The notes: a model not told the origin generated them from the letters alone. A stretch of 64,000 bases of DNA from Littorina saxatilis (GCF_037325665.1 NC_090259.1:37135323-37199322), one strand, 5' to 3'. Shown: positions 21,810 to 34,435, numbered from the stretch's first letter. Program-made: numbers and translations.

Positions 21810-22275
21810 AATCAATCAATCAATCAATGAGTCTTATATCGCGCATATTCCGTGGGTACAGTTCTAGGCGCTCTGCAGTGATGCCGTGTGAGATGAAATT
21901 TTATACGGCCAGTAAGGCCACCAACATCGAACGCAGAAGAAGAAGAATACGGCCAGTAGATTGCAGCCATTTCGGCGCATGTTTACCTTTCACGGCCTAT
22001 TATTCCAAGTCACACGGGTATAGGTAGAAAATTATTAACTGTGCCTAAGCAATTTTGCCAGGAAAGACCCTTTCGTCAATCGTGGGATCTTTAACGTGCA
22101 CACCCATTGTAGTGTACACGGGGGGGGGGGGGGGGGGGGGGGGGAGGTTCGGACACCGAAGAGAGTCTGCACATTTGGGAAATAAATTTCCGCCGAACCT
22201 GGGATCGAACTCACGCTGACAGCGGCCAACTGAATACAAATCCAGCGCGCTACCAACTGAGCTATATCCCCGCCC
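21810..22275 (-). mobile_element. tRNA-derived SINE (family C), full length
   Basis: Minus-strand head ATATAGCTCAGTTGGTAGCG and B box GAGTTCGATCCCAGG at 22192-22275; poly-G run 22120-22144; body GTGCACGTTAAAGATCCCAC; tail (ATTG)n. A 32-bp insertion with its own target duplication lies at 21915-21946. Confidence 0.88.
21915..21946 (+). mobile_element. 32-bp SINE-tail insertion with 12-bp TSD
   Basis: ATACGGCCAGTA occurs at 21903-21914 and 21947-21958. The 32 bp between them end in CGAACGCAGAAGAAGAAGA, the 3' tip of SINE family B. The paralogue at 44440-44456 has the site unbroken. Confidence 0.8.
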
Positions 22276-23389
22276 ATTAGGTCTTAGATGTTCTATTTCG
22301 ACAGATGTTTGTCACAGTTTGGGATATGGGGGTGGGGGAGGTGGAATGGGTTGGGGGTTGTGTCCATGGGAAAACGGTAGGTGTTGGGCTTCAGTGGGCG
22401 CCTGTGTGCGGATGTCATCTATTCACGATGTTTAGTTTCTCTCTCAATGTTTTGTTTTGTTTTGTTTTTTTCTCTTATATTCGAGTGTATAGGTTTCACC
22501 CTGTCTGTCTGTTTGTCCGCACTTAGATCTCTGTTTTTATTTTTAATTCTCTAAGTCATGCGTTGGTTGAGGTGGCTCGAGGAAACACGTCACTAATATT
22601 CCTGTTTCCAGTTGATTTCTTTATTTGTGAAAGGTTGTATTATATTTAGACCAATTCAAAATACATGTTTGTAATTACAGTAACTCTCGACTGATATGAA
22701 ACTTGATGGACGCAATCCTGAATCGATTATAGCCTATCAACATTTTGTTTAACTGACAAAACAAAATAAATCAAAATAAAGAAATAAATGAAAAGTCAAA
22801 GCATTGTTAAACCGGTTCATTTCATGCAGACTGCTGCAAAATGAGAAAAGGACACCGTGATCAAAAGACAGATTCTGCATCAGTACATCTGTTTCAAGAT
22901 CATTGTAGTTTCTGTGCGGGTTAATTGTTATCATTATGCAAAACAACCTACCTGCTGCGGTTCAGTTTTGAAGATACTTGATTCACCTGTCGCAAGCTGT
23001 TGCATTGTCCCTGTTTAAATTAGCATTCATTTACACTTTATCTCAAGTCGACGTGAAGCCGAACTTTTTCTCCAGTGACATGAGGAGTCATTTTGAAAGG
23101 TCGAACGTTTGTAAAAAAAAATATATATATATCCACACAAAAAAAGCATGTACATGTATAAACAAATCTGTTGTTCTTCACTGTTTATTCAGGTGTTTCT
23201 TTCTGAAAGTGATCTCGTTTTATGTTGCAAACATATGACGGTTTATCATAAAGAAAGACAAAGACTGATCAGTTCTCTACTAGTACTCCTTGTTGTTGTC
23301 TTTTACAGCAGTAAAATGCAAGTCGTCGTGCACAGTATTCATTTGGGGGAAAAGGTTCGACAACTTTTTGTTTGGCTATGGTCAGAATC
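22276..23389. other. Unremarkable, upstream of the homeobox exons
   Basis: AT-rich with no splice-bounded coding stretch recognised; missing 5' exons of the homeobox gene may lie further upstream. Confidence 0.3.
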
Positions 23390-23399
23390 ACAGCTTTTT

Positions 23400-23526
23400 T
23401 CCTCCGAAAGCGGCGTATGGCTGCCTAAATGGCGGGGTAAAAACGGTCATACACGTAAAAATCCACTCGTGCAAAAACACGAGTGTACGTGGGAGTTTTA
23501 GCCCACGAACGCAGCAGAAGAAGAAG
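23400..23526 (+). mobile_element. 5'-truncated SINE (family B), 10-bp TSD
   Basis: Matches the 3' third of 15118-15482: GGCTGCCTAAATGGCGGGG, ACGAACGCAG and (GAA)n. ACAGCTTTTT at 23390-23399 and 23527-23536. It lies about 230 bp before the homeodomain exon. Confidence 0.88.
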
Positions 23527-23758
23527 ACAGCTTTTTAGGAGTGAGTTTTTTTGAATGCATATTTTTGTTGGACATTTTAGCATTCAATGTAGATTACTGT
23601 TGCTGACTGCACTCTGAATGATTGAAAAACAATACATGTCAAATTATAACTGTCCCATTAAAAGTAGTGTTTAATAGGAAGTACCAAGAGCTTTCTCTTT
23701 TCTTTTCAGTTATATTTTGTGTATTCAATATGTGAATTTGTGTTTGTTTGTACTTCAG

Positions 23759-24100
23759 ATAAACCAGATGGAAGCAGACACGAATTACAAGGTCAACAAA
23801 CACCACTCTCACCTCCTTCAAACCACAACAGCCTCGCTTTCACGACGCAGGAAACGGACATCTTACAAGAAATCTACCGCGCATGCCCGAACCCGTCACA
23901 TGACATATTGCAGCAAATCAGCAGGCAGCACGGTCTAGATGCCACACGCGTGCGCGTGTGGTTTCACTTGCACCGGAAGGAGAAGCAGCTGAGGGATTGT
24001 GGGACGGTTTACAACAGGGGAAGCAACTTGTGCAGTACTGATGGAATGGAGAGAGCAGTGCCTCCCCCTGGCGGATATCCACTTCCCATTGTGAATGAAG
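23759..24100 (+). CDS. Divergent homeodomain exon
   Basis: Exon bounded by acceptor GTACTTCAG at 23758 and donor GAAG|GTAGGA at 24101. It encodes a 60-residue homeodomain, from SNHNSLAFTTQ through VRVWFHLHRKEKQLR, at about 23857-24000. Counting back from WF (48-49), the core positions fit: F8, L16, Y20, L40, V45, W48, F49 and R53, with no TALE-type insertion. The near-invariant Asn51 is Leu here (WFHLHR instead of WFxNxR), so DNA contact by the usual Asn-adenine pair is lost. The exon starts in phase 2 and ends in phase 1, joining the exon at 24634. Upstream exons were not found. I do not recognise the class. The family is known for nuclear transcription factors; a direct DNA-binding role here is uncertain. 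Confidence 0.82.
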
Positions 24101-24633
24101 GTAGGACACTGGCTTGGTTTGCATCAGAAGAAAACTAGTAATCGTTATATTTAATTTAATGTAACGTTTAATTACTTGGATAAACAAATCAACAAGTAAA
24201 CGTAAAACGATGAACAGCACGCAAAAGGATAAGGAAAAACGTGTTAGAAATGATAAAACAATTAAAAAAAAATTCAACAGACGTTTACCGTTGGTTTCTG
24301 GGGTTTTTTCCTCAAAGAAACTGATAAAAGTAGATTTATTTTTTATTTCCTTGGAGAGAAAAAAAAAACCACATCCAAAGGAACAAGACAATACAGTGCA
24401 CATTAACCCGGTTAGAAGTGTAAATACAAATGGACTTTTAAATGGTGTCTGTGTGTGATTTTGTTCTCGTTAAATAAGTCTTACAAAAAAGAGATCTTTG
24501 CAGGCAATGTCCAACGGTTCTCATTTTCAATCAGTATTATACACAAGCGATCGGACTTTCAAATCAATAAGTATTTACAGACAAGATATTAATGATTACT
24601 CATATTCCTCAACCCCATGTTCTCCTTTTTCAG
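24101..24633 (+). other. Intron of the homeobox gene
   Basis: From donor GTAGGA to acceptor CTCCTTTTTCAG. AT-rich; no feature inside apart from a rejected acceptor at 24503. Confidence 0.6.
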
Positions 24634-24971
24634 TGTCCCACGCTTCTTCAGGGCGGCTGCCTACGTCATCGCGCAGTGCCGTCATGTGTGACATGCCCTT
24701 TCCCGTGACGTCACCTCTACTTCCCAAGCAACCCTGCATGTGGCCCATGTCGGACGATCTTTGGCGTCCTGATTTTGTGCCTCCAAACGTGGATCTGAGT
24801 CCTTGTGACATCAAGAATGGCGAAGTTTGTGGCAACAGAAGAGGATTACCTCCCCCCTCGCCCGTCTGTGCTGCTGGAGGCGAGTTTTGTTACGAAAAGG
24901 GAAATAACTGTCAGCAAGGTCATCTGCAAGGTCAGGGAGATATGTCACTTTCATCATGGATCAACTGCTGA
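24634..24971 (+). CDS. Terminal exon of the homeobox gene
   Basis: Acceptor CTCCTTTTTCAG precedes 24634. Joined in phase to the homeodomain exon it reads VSHASSGRLPTSSRSAVMCD and continues open to WINC-stop at 24969-24971. An alternative acceptor at 24503 puts the joined frame into a stop, so 24634 is preferred. The tail is rich in Pro, Ser and Cys, with PFPVTSPLLPKQPCMWPM and a cluster of Cys residues (CAAGGEFCYEKGNNC). It has no domain I recognise. A candidate polyadenylation signal AATAAA lies near 25545, after a long (GA)n/(GT)n tract that would fall inside the 3' UTR. Confidence 0.7.
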
Positions 24972-25088
24972 GCAATTTTTGCAATTGCACACTTTTGTTT
25001 TTTGAGTGCTCGTCCAAATCAAGCACACGGATTTGGCGAAGCAAGAAACTAGGAAAACGGGAAACGAGAGAAACAATCTACCTCAGAA

Positions 25089-25255
<167 letters not shown>

Positions 25256-25610
25256 AATACCTTCGACGTTTTCACAGTAAAGATACGTTTTCTAATGTAC
25301 AACATGTATTCCCTTTCTGATAAGATAGAACGACTTATGAGCAAGCACTTAGTATTTCAAGTTCTTCATTACGTCTGCGATGGGATCAATGCAAGAGAAC
25401 ACGGAGCAATCACTGAGAGAGCGTGAAAATATTAACGTAAAAAAAAAAAAAAATCTTGTTTCTGTCCATGCCGTTTGATCTCAGGAACTCTTCGAGGCTA
25501 TGCAATAATCAAACGTTGTTTATGTATTCTTGTATGTAAGAGAAATAAAGTCTAATTTCGAAATACAATTTTTTTCTCGACAATATACGTCATTTGTGTG
25601 CGTGCAATTA

Positions 25611-26240
25611 TTATGAGTTATTTCTAAATAACGGTTTTATTACCGTAATTCGACCCAAAGAAATTTTGAAGCGACCCCGCGAATTAGACAGAACAGCTGC
25701 AATGGGAACTTGAGCGCTCCTACCTAATTATGCCTGTCAGTCAAAGAATTCTCGTGACCTGGGTCAGCCAATCAGAGTAACACACCTGACGTGATGAATA
25801 TTCACAGGTCAAATGCGTTTGACACACAACAACATGCGTTTCGGTTGCTTCGCTTTTTCTTGTTGAACAGAGAGCGACAGGTTTAGAACCGACTCCAGAC
25901 GGATAGGAAATGACGTAAAAATACATTTGACATAAAGCGAGTGACGCAATTTTAGTTGATTTTTTCGAACTTAGATAATTTAGATTTCAAGTGAGCGGGG
26001 CGGCATTGTGCACACTCAGAGGATGGGCGGTGCCTTGCTGTTCCGTAAAGCACCCACCGACAAAACTCGCTTTTCGGTATTTTTTTAGATAAAGAGAGTA
26101 TTATCTGACAGCATTTGAAGTGTCATTTTTTAGAATAAATCACGTGATATTGTTGATTTAAATTTTTACTTTGTCCTGTTAATTTTTAGCTTGATAAACA
26201 AAAAGGGTCCCTGCCTGAACGTTATAACATTTAGAGGGTC
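25611..26240 (-). repeat. Dispersed ~600-bp repeat, copy 2
   Basis: Inverted copy of 5525-6268 lacking the foldback insertion: GAGTTATTTC joins directly to TAAATAACGG. Its right flank AATCCGTCCTGAT matches, in complement, 5235-5247, so the shared repeat really starts there. Confidence 0.8.
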
Positions 26241-26541
26241 ATCTAGAATCCGTCCTGATTGGTCAAAAAGCCATATGGGAAACTCAATTGGTAATAAAAG
26301 TCAATACCTAACGTGTGTGTGTGAGATTGTGTTTGTGTATGTGTGCATGTGAGTGCGTGCGCATGTGTGTTTGTGTCTGTTTCTTTGTTTGTTTCAGTTT
26401 GTCTTAAATGTATCTGTATTGTTTCTATGTGAGTTTGTTCACATTCACGTCTTTTTTCGCAGAACAACAGATCATGCCAATACTTATAATACAGTCTCAC
26501 TGCCCAGCAAAAAAACATAACAGAAAGAAAGAGAAAGAAAG

Positions 26542-27508
26542 AAAAAACAACAAAGACACACACAAAAACACGAAACAGACCGTTGTACAAGTCTTTCCAG
26601 CCAAAACTAGAGAAACAACAAAGACACACACAAAAACACGAAACAGACCGTTGTATAAGTCTTTCCAGCCAAAACTAGAGAAACAACAAAGACACACACA
26701 AAAACACGAAACAGACCTTTGTATAAGTCTTTCCAGCCAAAACTAGAAAAACAACAAAGACACACACAAAAACACGAAACAGACCTTTGTATAAGTCTTT
26801 CCAGCCAAAACTAGAAAAACAACAAAGACACACACAAAAACACGAAACAGACCTTTGTATAAGTCTTTCCAGCCAAAACTAGAAAAACAACAAAGACACA
26901 CACAAAAACACGAAACAGACCGTTGTACAAGTCTTTCCAGCCAAAACTAGAGAAACAACAAAGACACACACAAAAACACGAAACAGACCGTTGTATAAGT
27001 CTTTCCAGCCAAAACTAGAGAAACAACAAAGACACACACAAAAACACGAAACAGACCTTTGTATAAGTCTTTCCAGCCAAAACTAGAGAAACAACAAAGA
27101 CACACACCAAAACACGAAACAGACCGTTGTATAAGTCTTTCCAGCCAAAACTAGAGAAACAACAAAGACACACACAAAAACACGAAACAGACCTTTGTAT
27201 AAGTCTTTCCAGCCAAAACTAGAGAAACAACAAAGACACACACAAAAACACGAAACAGACCGTTGTACAAGTCTTTCCAGCCAAAACTAGAGAAACAACA
27301 AAGACACACACAAAAACACGAAACAGACCTTTGTATAAGTCTTTCCAGCCAAAACTAGAGAAACAACAAAGACACACACAAAAACACGAAACAGACCGTT
27401 GTACAAGTCTTTCCAGCCAAAACTAGAGAAACAACAAAGACACACACAAAAACACGAAACAGACCGTTGTATAAGTCTTTCCAGCCAAAACTAGAGAAAC
27501 AACAATAC
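26542..27508 (+). repeat. 68-bp minisatellite, ~14 copies
   Basis: Unit AACAACAAAGACACACAC...CCAGCCAAAACTAG. Variants differ at CGTTGTA/CTTTGTA, ACAAG/ATAAG and AGAGAAAC/AGAAAAAC, suggesting block duplication. Confidence 0.95.
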
Positions 27509-27724
27509 GTACAATCCTTTTCCATCGAACCACCCAAAGAACGCTCAGGACCAATCAATTAATATTGATAATGCTTTGGGTGCCCATAACCCGCGAACAA
27601 GGTATTCCGATATCTGATACCCTCAGAAAATACGGCGGAAATTTCAATCTTCGATTTGGCATAGGGGCGGCTGGCAATTCCTTTGTGTGGTGTGTTTTGG
27701 GCACTTGAAGGTGCTGGGACTGAA

Positions 27725-27779
<55 letters not shown>

Positions 27780-27893
27780 CGAATGCCCGCGCGCGTGGGT
27801 GTGGTAGTGTGTGCATGTCACAGTGTGTGTGTGTTTGTGTGTGTGCGTATGTGTGAATGTGTGTTGGGGGAATAAGTCAGTGTGTGCCTGTCA

Positions 27894-27938
<45 letters not shown>

Positions 27939-28262
27939 TTTGTGTGTTTGTTTGTGTGTGTCCGTGCGTAAATGTGAGTGTGTGTTTGGAGAATGAGTCA
28001 GTGTGTGTGTGTATGTGTGTGTGTGTGTGTGTGTGGGGGGGGGGGGGTGTCAGTGTGTGTTAGTGCATGCATGCGTGCGTGTGTGTGTGAGTTGGGGGAG
28101 TATGTGTGTGTGTGTTGAGAGAGTCATTGAGTGTGTGCGTGAGTGTGTGTGTGTGCGCGTGTGTGGGTGTGTGTGTTTGATTGAGTGTGTGCGCGTGTGC
28201 GCGCGCGTGTGTGTGTGAGCGCGACCATGCATGCGTTTGTGTGTGTGTTGAGGGAGTGTGAT

Positions 28263-28299
<37 letters not shown>

Positions 28300-28389
28300 T
28301 GTGTATGCGTGTGTATGTGTGTGGTGTATGTGTGTGTGTTTGTGTGTATGTGTGTATGTGTGTTTGTGTGTATGTGTGTGTATGTGTGT

Positions 28390-28423
<34 letters not shown>

Positions 28424-28799
28424 TCGGGGTATAATACCATTTTCCTCTTTCCAACAAGTCGAATCATACACAACGATTTGTTCGATGCCCCCATTAAAGC
28501 ATAAATGATGACTCTTTATACAACGTGTCGCACTCAAACGCTTTGTGTGTACCAAACCCTATGCGCAAAACACCTTGTTAATGAAGCATCACCTTAATTG
28601 CTTCAGCTCATCAATAAAGTATACACCGCAGTAATTATCGCGACAAATTTGGCGAGGAAAAAAAATAAACATCGGAAGCAAAATGACTTTGCACCATTGC
28701 AGCCCACAGGAGAAATATCGATAACGCGATGGCCCACCTCGCAAATTAAGCTTTGGTCATCACAGGCACCTGACATTGTTTCACGCTGCACAGGAAATA
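27509..28799. repeat. Long GT-rich tract with flanks
   Basis: 27728-28422 is almost wholly GT-derived with GTGC, TTTG, poly-G (28034-28046) and GAGTGT interruptions. No gene in 27509-27727 or 28423-28799. Confidence 0.85.
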
Positions 28800-29064
28800 C
28801 AGTCGAACCTGCCTTTGCGACCACCTCTCGAAAGCGACCATGTTTGTGCCCACAACGACCAGTCCCAAGGATTCCAGGCGAGCTTTTCAGATGCGTTGAT
28901 ATACATATATATAAAATCCGATTTTTACTTGCAGATTATAAAATGATTGCATTGTATTCCTCATCTTCTCCTGAATTCAAAATAAAAATAAAGATATTAT
29001 TCACCTTTTCATGGCTGCACTTTTGGTCGGTCCCTCAGGTGGTCGTTATGAACAGGCTCCATTG
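28800..29064. mobile_element. 265-bp Tigger-like MITE, CAGTCGAACCTG ends
   Basis: TA at 28798-28799 and 29065-29066. Left CAGTCGAACCTGCC...GACCACC, right GGTGGTCGTTATGAACAGG. Same family as 61567-62233. Confidence 0.7.
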
Positions 29065-29138
29065 TACGTGGAACTCGTACAACGTAGCGTGAAGCAAGAA
29101 TAAGAGTGGTTTCACACAGTCTTCATTTCCAATTTTAA

Positions 29139-29190
<52 letters not shown>

Positions 29191-29270
29191 GTGTGAGCGC
29201 GTGAATGCGTGCGTAAATGACAATAAATTGTATTCGTATTCACACACAAACACACACAAACACACACGCA

Positions 29271-29344
<74 letters not shown>

Positions 29345-29560
29345 CTAATGATGTAAGCACCAGACAAAAGAAAGGGCAAACAAAGGTCCCAGAAATCGTG
29401 CCAGACGTATGCATGTCGTGGTTACAGCTATGCATTGCATGCATGAGCCAGCGATGCAGTCAGTTTCCATCAATATGTCATGCGTCAACGTCTAGTAACT
29501 GGTATATGTAGCGCTCACACATAAGCACAGACACGCACGCACCCACACACGCACCCACAC

Positions 29561-29653
<93 letters not shown>

Positions 29654-29654
29654 T
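29065..29654. repeat. GT and CA tracts facing each other
   Basis: GT at 29139-29190, CA at 29240-29342 and CA at 29545-29650. The first pair can fold into a long hairpin. No gene. Confidence 0.85.
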
Positions 29655-29904
29655 ATATATATTTTATTATCGTCGAACTGCACACAGGCATAGCCGCTAA
29701 GGTTTTGAATGAAAAAGATGTTACATTATGAGTACGATATTGACTCTGTCACAGCAGAGGACACGTGCGCCTCGATCCAGACTGACAAGGCATTGTGACA
29801 CAATCGGATCAAACTAAGAAGATAGGTTTTGTGTCACTCTCGTCTTCCGAATCATCTACTTACGCATGCTCTTCGCATGGGGGCATACTTGACTAAACAT
29901 TCAG

Positions 29905-30345
29905 TCGGTGGACGTAATGCTGCACTGGCGACATGATGTTGTGCCGACAGAAATGATGCTGTGTTCCAGAAAACAGTTATTCCAGAGGGATGCTATTTCA
30001 TATAGGCATATATATAGCAGAGACCTTGTGACAACGGACAGAATGTCAGGCGGACATTTCGACAGAAAAAACCCCACCATGGTAGCAGATGTACCGGTTG
30101 ACCTTATTGCAACAGGGAATCATTCGGCGGCCGTTATGCCCAAGACATGCCCGAAGGACGTTATGCCACAAGTCATGGCAGCAAGAGTTCCGGATGACGT
30201 TATCTGACATGACGTATACATTCTATGGGCAGACCTTCCACTAATAATCGTGACGTTGTGCCGACAGACGCTATGTCTAAAGGACATTTACCTCACAAAA
30301 AGGACGTTTCGCCGACTGACGTTCAAAATGACGTCACTTGTGCCG
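29905..30345 (+). repeat. Degenerate ~15-bp repeat (GACGTTATGCC type)
   Basis: Words such as GGACGTTATGCC, TGACGTTGTGCCGACAG and GGCCGTTATGCC recur at spacings near 15 or 30 bp. A 100-codon open frame (29908-30207) follows from the period being a multiple of three. Confidence 0.45.
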
Positions 30346-30471
30346 ACACTGAATATGGCAGCAGACGATGACAGAAATCGCTCAGAAAGTCTGCTGAAAA
30401 ACGGCCTTGTCAACTCAACAACTCTGTACGCCAGACCTCATACCAAGCTTTCGCTGTTGAGGAGACGAATA

Positions 30472-30646
30472 CAGTGGAAGCCCCTTTTAAGACCCCCCAA
30501 GTTAAGACATCCTCCATTTTCAGACCTTGCTTTTTGAGATTTTGTTTTCATAAGCTTTGTAATTTGACCTCCATTATAAGACTCCCCCCTTTTTAAGACC
30601 TCATTTTCTCAGATTTGTTCCAGGTCCTCACAGGGGGGTTCCGCTG
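30472..30646. mobile_element. Tigger-like MITE, CAGTGGAAGCC ends
   Basis: TA at 30470-30471 and 30647-30648; left CAGTGGAAGCCCC, right GGGGGGTTCCGCTG; interior TTTTAAGACC words as in 21-213. Confidence 0.8.
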
Positions 30647-30648
30647 TA

Positions 30649-31743
30649 CGGAGCAACAAGGCACTGGATACAGAATCTCGCGTAGCGCGTCAAGGAACTG
30701 ACCACTCTGCAACCTGAGCAGCGTCACACTCGACACACATTATGAACAGCGCTGCAACTAGTCACAGTCTGTCTTCATAGCGCAACCCTACGGAACTGTT
30801 ATTGCAGCCACGCGTTTCCAGTCTCTGACTGCTGCTGCGGGTTGGAACTAGCGGTGATACTGGAGAACTTACAGTGTGAGTGTGTGCAGATCTATATGTC
30901 TTATATGATATTCACTTTCACGAGAACGCTAGATTGCAGATTGGTTCTCACTCGCGTGTGTCCGAGTCTGGACACAGAGTGGTTTCCGTGCAACTTCTGG
31001 CTTGATGGATGCTGCGTTTGCTCTAATTGCTTTTCTGGAGTAATTGTAATACTGTAGCTCATCACGTTGATCATCTTGCTGACTGGTTAGATTGTGAATG
31101 ATGACCGGTGACTGATCACATTGAGGTAAGATGAGTCGGTACAAATGACCATTGGTATTGTGTGTGGGCACATTTATGGTATTGGGAAGAAAGTAGAAAC
31201 TATGTAACCCACATTGTTGTCAACTGTTGTTTTGTTTGATGCTTTTTCCCTCAAACTACACACTCTGAACTGAAGTGTTTCATTTTTGAACACCCTTTCT
31301 GTAACCAGTTTTGAACCCTATGCGACACACTATATGTACTTGTAGTTCTGCTGGAAAAAGTTGCACACATCCTAAACACTCTTTAGTGTTTACCATGTGT
31401 GGTTGTTTTGCCTGTAGAACTGTATATTATGTCATTCAGTGTTTAAAACCGGTTGCAGAAAGTGTGTTTAAAAGTGGAACATTTCCGTTTAGAATGTAGA
31501 AACTAGTTGCCTAGCGACAAGCCGAACTGTGTGCATCGGTGTCTCAAAAGTTTAGTATAATACCGTTCAATTGTTCATTAACACTATTTATTTTAGTAAT
31601 TTATCGTCTACATGTCCCGCTTTTTGGTTCCAGTATTGTAGCAGATATTCACGTAAGGCCCAAACAGTTACGGTAAAGGTTACCTGTCTAAATAATCAGG
31701 GTAGGTAGGCAACTTTTAAGTGCTACGTTTCACCTGTACGTTC

Positions 31744-31806
<63 letters not shown>

Positions 31807-32056
31807 GTGTGTGTATGTGTATGTGTGTGTATGTATGTGTGTGTGTGTGTGTGTGTGTGTGCGTGCGCGCGTGCGTGAGTGCGTGCGTGCGTGCGTGTGT
31901 GTGTGTGTTTTAATTTTCTATCATCAAATTTTATCATTGGAGCATACAAAAAGCTGTTTCGTCGTTGTCAACAGTGTATTTTCCGTTCTTTGAAAAAAAA
32001 GTAAAGAAGAAAAAAAAGTAAGAAATGCATCCCATTGTTAATTATCGAGTAGCACG
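30649..32056. other. Unremarkable, with a GT tract
   Basis: (GT)n with TATG and GTGCGTGCG variants at 31749-31908. No coding stretch recognised. Confidence 0.4.
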
Positions 32057-32068
32057 AGCTGCCTCCTT

Positions 32069-32640
32069 AGTTTCTGTCACAGTTTATCGAACAATGAAAC
32101 AAAGACGTTGTTTAGGTCTCTCCTTTCTGTAAAACTAGCATCAACAGAAAGATCCCGATGAAAAATTGAGTAGTGTCGCACAGAGCTTAAAAGCATTTTA
32201 AAAGCCTTTGAAATGTATTAAACATTGCCAACATAGGGACACAGGTCGCCGTGAAAAATTGAGTAGAACAGCCTTTAAGTTTCTGTCACAATTTATTGAA
32301 CAATAAAACAAAGACGTTGTTTATGTTTCTCCTTTCTGTAAAACTAGTATCAACATAGTGACACAGGTTTTACATTTCTGTCACAGTTTATGAAACAATG
32401 AAACAAAGACGTTGTTTATGTTTCTCCGTTTTGTAAAACTAGTATCAACATAGTGACACAGGTTTTACATTTCTGTCACAGTTTATGAAACAATGAAACA
32501 AAGACGATGTTTATGTCTCTCCGTTTTGTAAAACTAGTATCAACAGAAAGAAACACGATGAAAAATTGAATAGTGTGGCAAACAGCTTCAAGGCATTTTA
32601 ACAGCTTTTGAAAAATATGAAACGTTGCCAAAAGCCTTGC
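32069..32640 (+). repeat. ~95-bp tandem repeat with nested longer units
   Basis: TTTCTGTCACAGTTTAT...ACACAGGTTTTACA occurs four times. The outer two copies carry an extra GATGAAAAATTGAGTAGTGT block of about 110 bp, so the middle ones look like internal-deletion derivatives. Confidence 0.8.
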
Positions 32641-34435
32641 GATCAATACCGAAAGAATGAGTGGTTAAGATTAATTTCAACATCAGTGGTTGAAGAGAAA
32701 TAAAAAGCGATTTAAATTAAGGCTGTTCGTGTGTACATTAGTTTTCATGTAAACGGAGCAAAAGCCGTATTTGTTTATATCATAACACTGACAGATTGTG
32801 ATGTAACAATTTAGTGAATATTAGACTGTCGGTAAACAAAGGAAAGCGGCGTTTTGACGTATTGTAGAGGAACAATTTACAATCAAAACACAAGATTTGA
32901 AGATTATTGGAACGTTTAATTATTGACAAAATAAAACGTTATATTTACAGTGCGTCGACCCACTAGTCTTGTAAGCAGACCGACAAACACTTATGGAACA
33001 ACATTTAATAATGAACTTATTTCAAAATCGTCGATAAATCTCGCATGCAAGATGCTGGCGAGGTAAACGCCTCGAGGAACAACTCACGTTACTTCCAGGG
33101 AGGATGTCAGCATTGTTTGCGTACCATACGGGACTGTCATTTATTTTTTCCATGGATACTTTGAGCTTATCATAATCAATAGTTTCATATTAACTCTTCT
33201 ATGTCCTTGACATTCTTGGCCAACCATGGCTTCCAAGCTCCTTCCTCACCCCCCCCCTCCTCTTTTTGCCTTGCGTTGATATTGTTGTAAAACATTCTAT
33301 TTAATAACATTGATCTTACCGTGGAGCAAAAGTGATCGATAGTCGTCAATAAATCATTATTCCGCAACATTACTTCCAACACTCACACGTACACGATGTC
33401 TTCTGGTGTGTAAAATCAGGCACAGAAAGTCGCAGTGATATCGTTTGGTATCGGCATTTGGCAAAATCTCCGAAGCTCATTTCAAATCTCCCAAAACTTT
33501 GTCGTCATTTCGACAGAATTGCCGAAATTTTTACGGGGGGGAGGTTAATGCCCAGGACTGTGATTGTTGTGACTATTTTGGCCATCGAGTCTTCGCAGCT
33601 CTCGCGCGAGTCCGTTCCACATGCTTTGCTATGTTTTAAGCATGAACAAGGAATCAAAGAAGCCGTCCAATTGTTTTGATACGTTGGTTAACCATTTGAA
33701 AACGGAAACAAACTTGCATCGATCTCGAAAAGCATTAACTATTGAAGAGACAATAATAACCAACCATCTATATTTAGAGCATTGTCTCCCTTTGTTTCCT
33801 AGAGTGCCTCGCTGGATAGTCTCAGGGATCGCTGTGTCAACCCACGGCCACTGTAAGCCTAATGGAACGCGCTCAATAGTAATTTACCACACACTAAGTG
33901 CTATGGGGATCTAATTAGCCCCAGTCCTCAGCAGCCGAGTGTGAGACCCACAGTTTCATCGAACCATGCTTGGCCAGGTTCCTTACAGAACGCTGCGTTA
34001 TTTGTCCCTTGTTGACGTGTGAACCTTGAAGGTTAAAGATGGCGGTCTTACTTTCCGTGTATGTCACGTTATCATGCGGCTATAATTTATTAGGTACGAC
34101 GTCAGCCGGGCTTCTGCCAAAATAAACCCCGCACTGAAAAGAGATACGAATATATACAGGGAGAAAATCATGTCAATTTTGTGCAAGTAAAGCAGATTTG
34201 TGATGAAATACGATAGATTTTACCCGAAAACGCACAGAATGGTTACGTCTCTTGAATTAGAAAAGAAAGATTTTGCGATGAAGCGAATTCTTAGTCCAAA
34301 TATCCTATTCAATCACGAATTAGACACTATGGAGTTTCGGGGGTGTCCAACGTTCGATCATCAGTACTTTGGAGAGGAGGGGGGATAGTCAGTTTGTACT
34401 TGATGTGAGATTAAGAAGGCCGGCTGACGTCCCAC
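32641..34435. other. Unremarkable, AT-rich
   Basis: Diverged piece of the CCGGTGT MITE near 34150-34260; a YY1-like AAAGATGGCGG at 34036-34046. No gene recognised. Confidence 0.3.

Noticed and set aside
24504-24633. Upstream extension of the homeobox terminal exon using the acceptor at 24503
   Set aside because: The joined reading phase runs into a stop before reaching the conserved-looking tail.
27728-28555. Overlapping 100-144-codon ORFs rich in Cys-Val or His-Thr
   Set aside because: Translation of GT/CA microsatellite; the same happens at 1361, 25094, 29139, 31749, 36252, 41783 and 55329.
29908-30207. 100-codon ORF
   Set aside because: Coincides with a degenerate 15-bp repeat; no splice site, Kozak context or family match.
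33445-33914. Cluster of 64-97-codon plus-strand ORFs
   Set aside because: Overlapping frames without domain, splice or codon signals.
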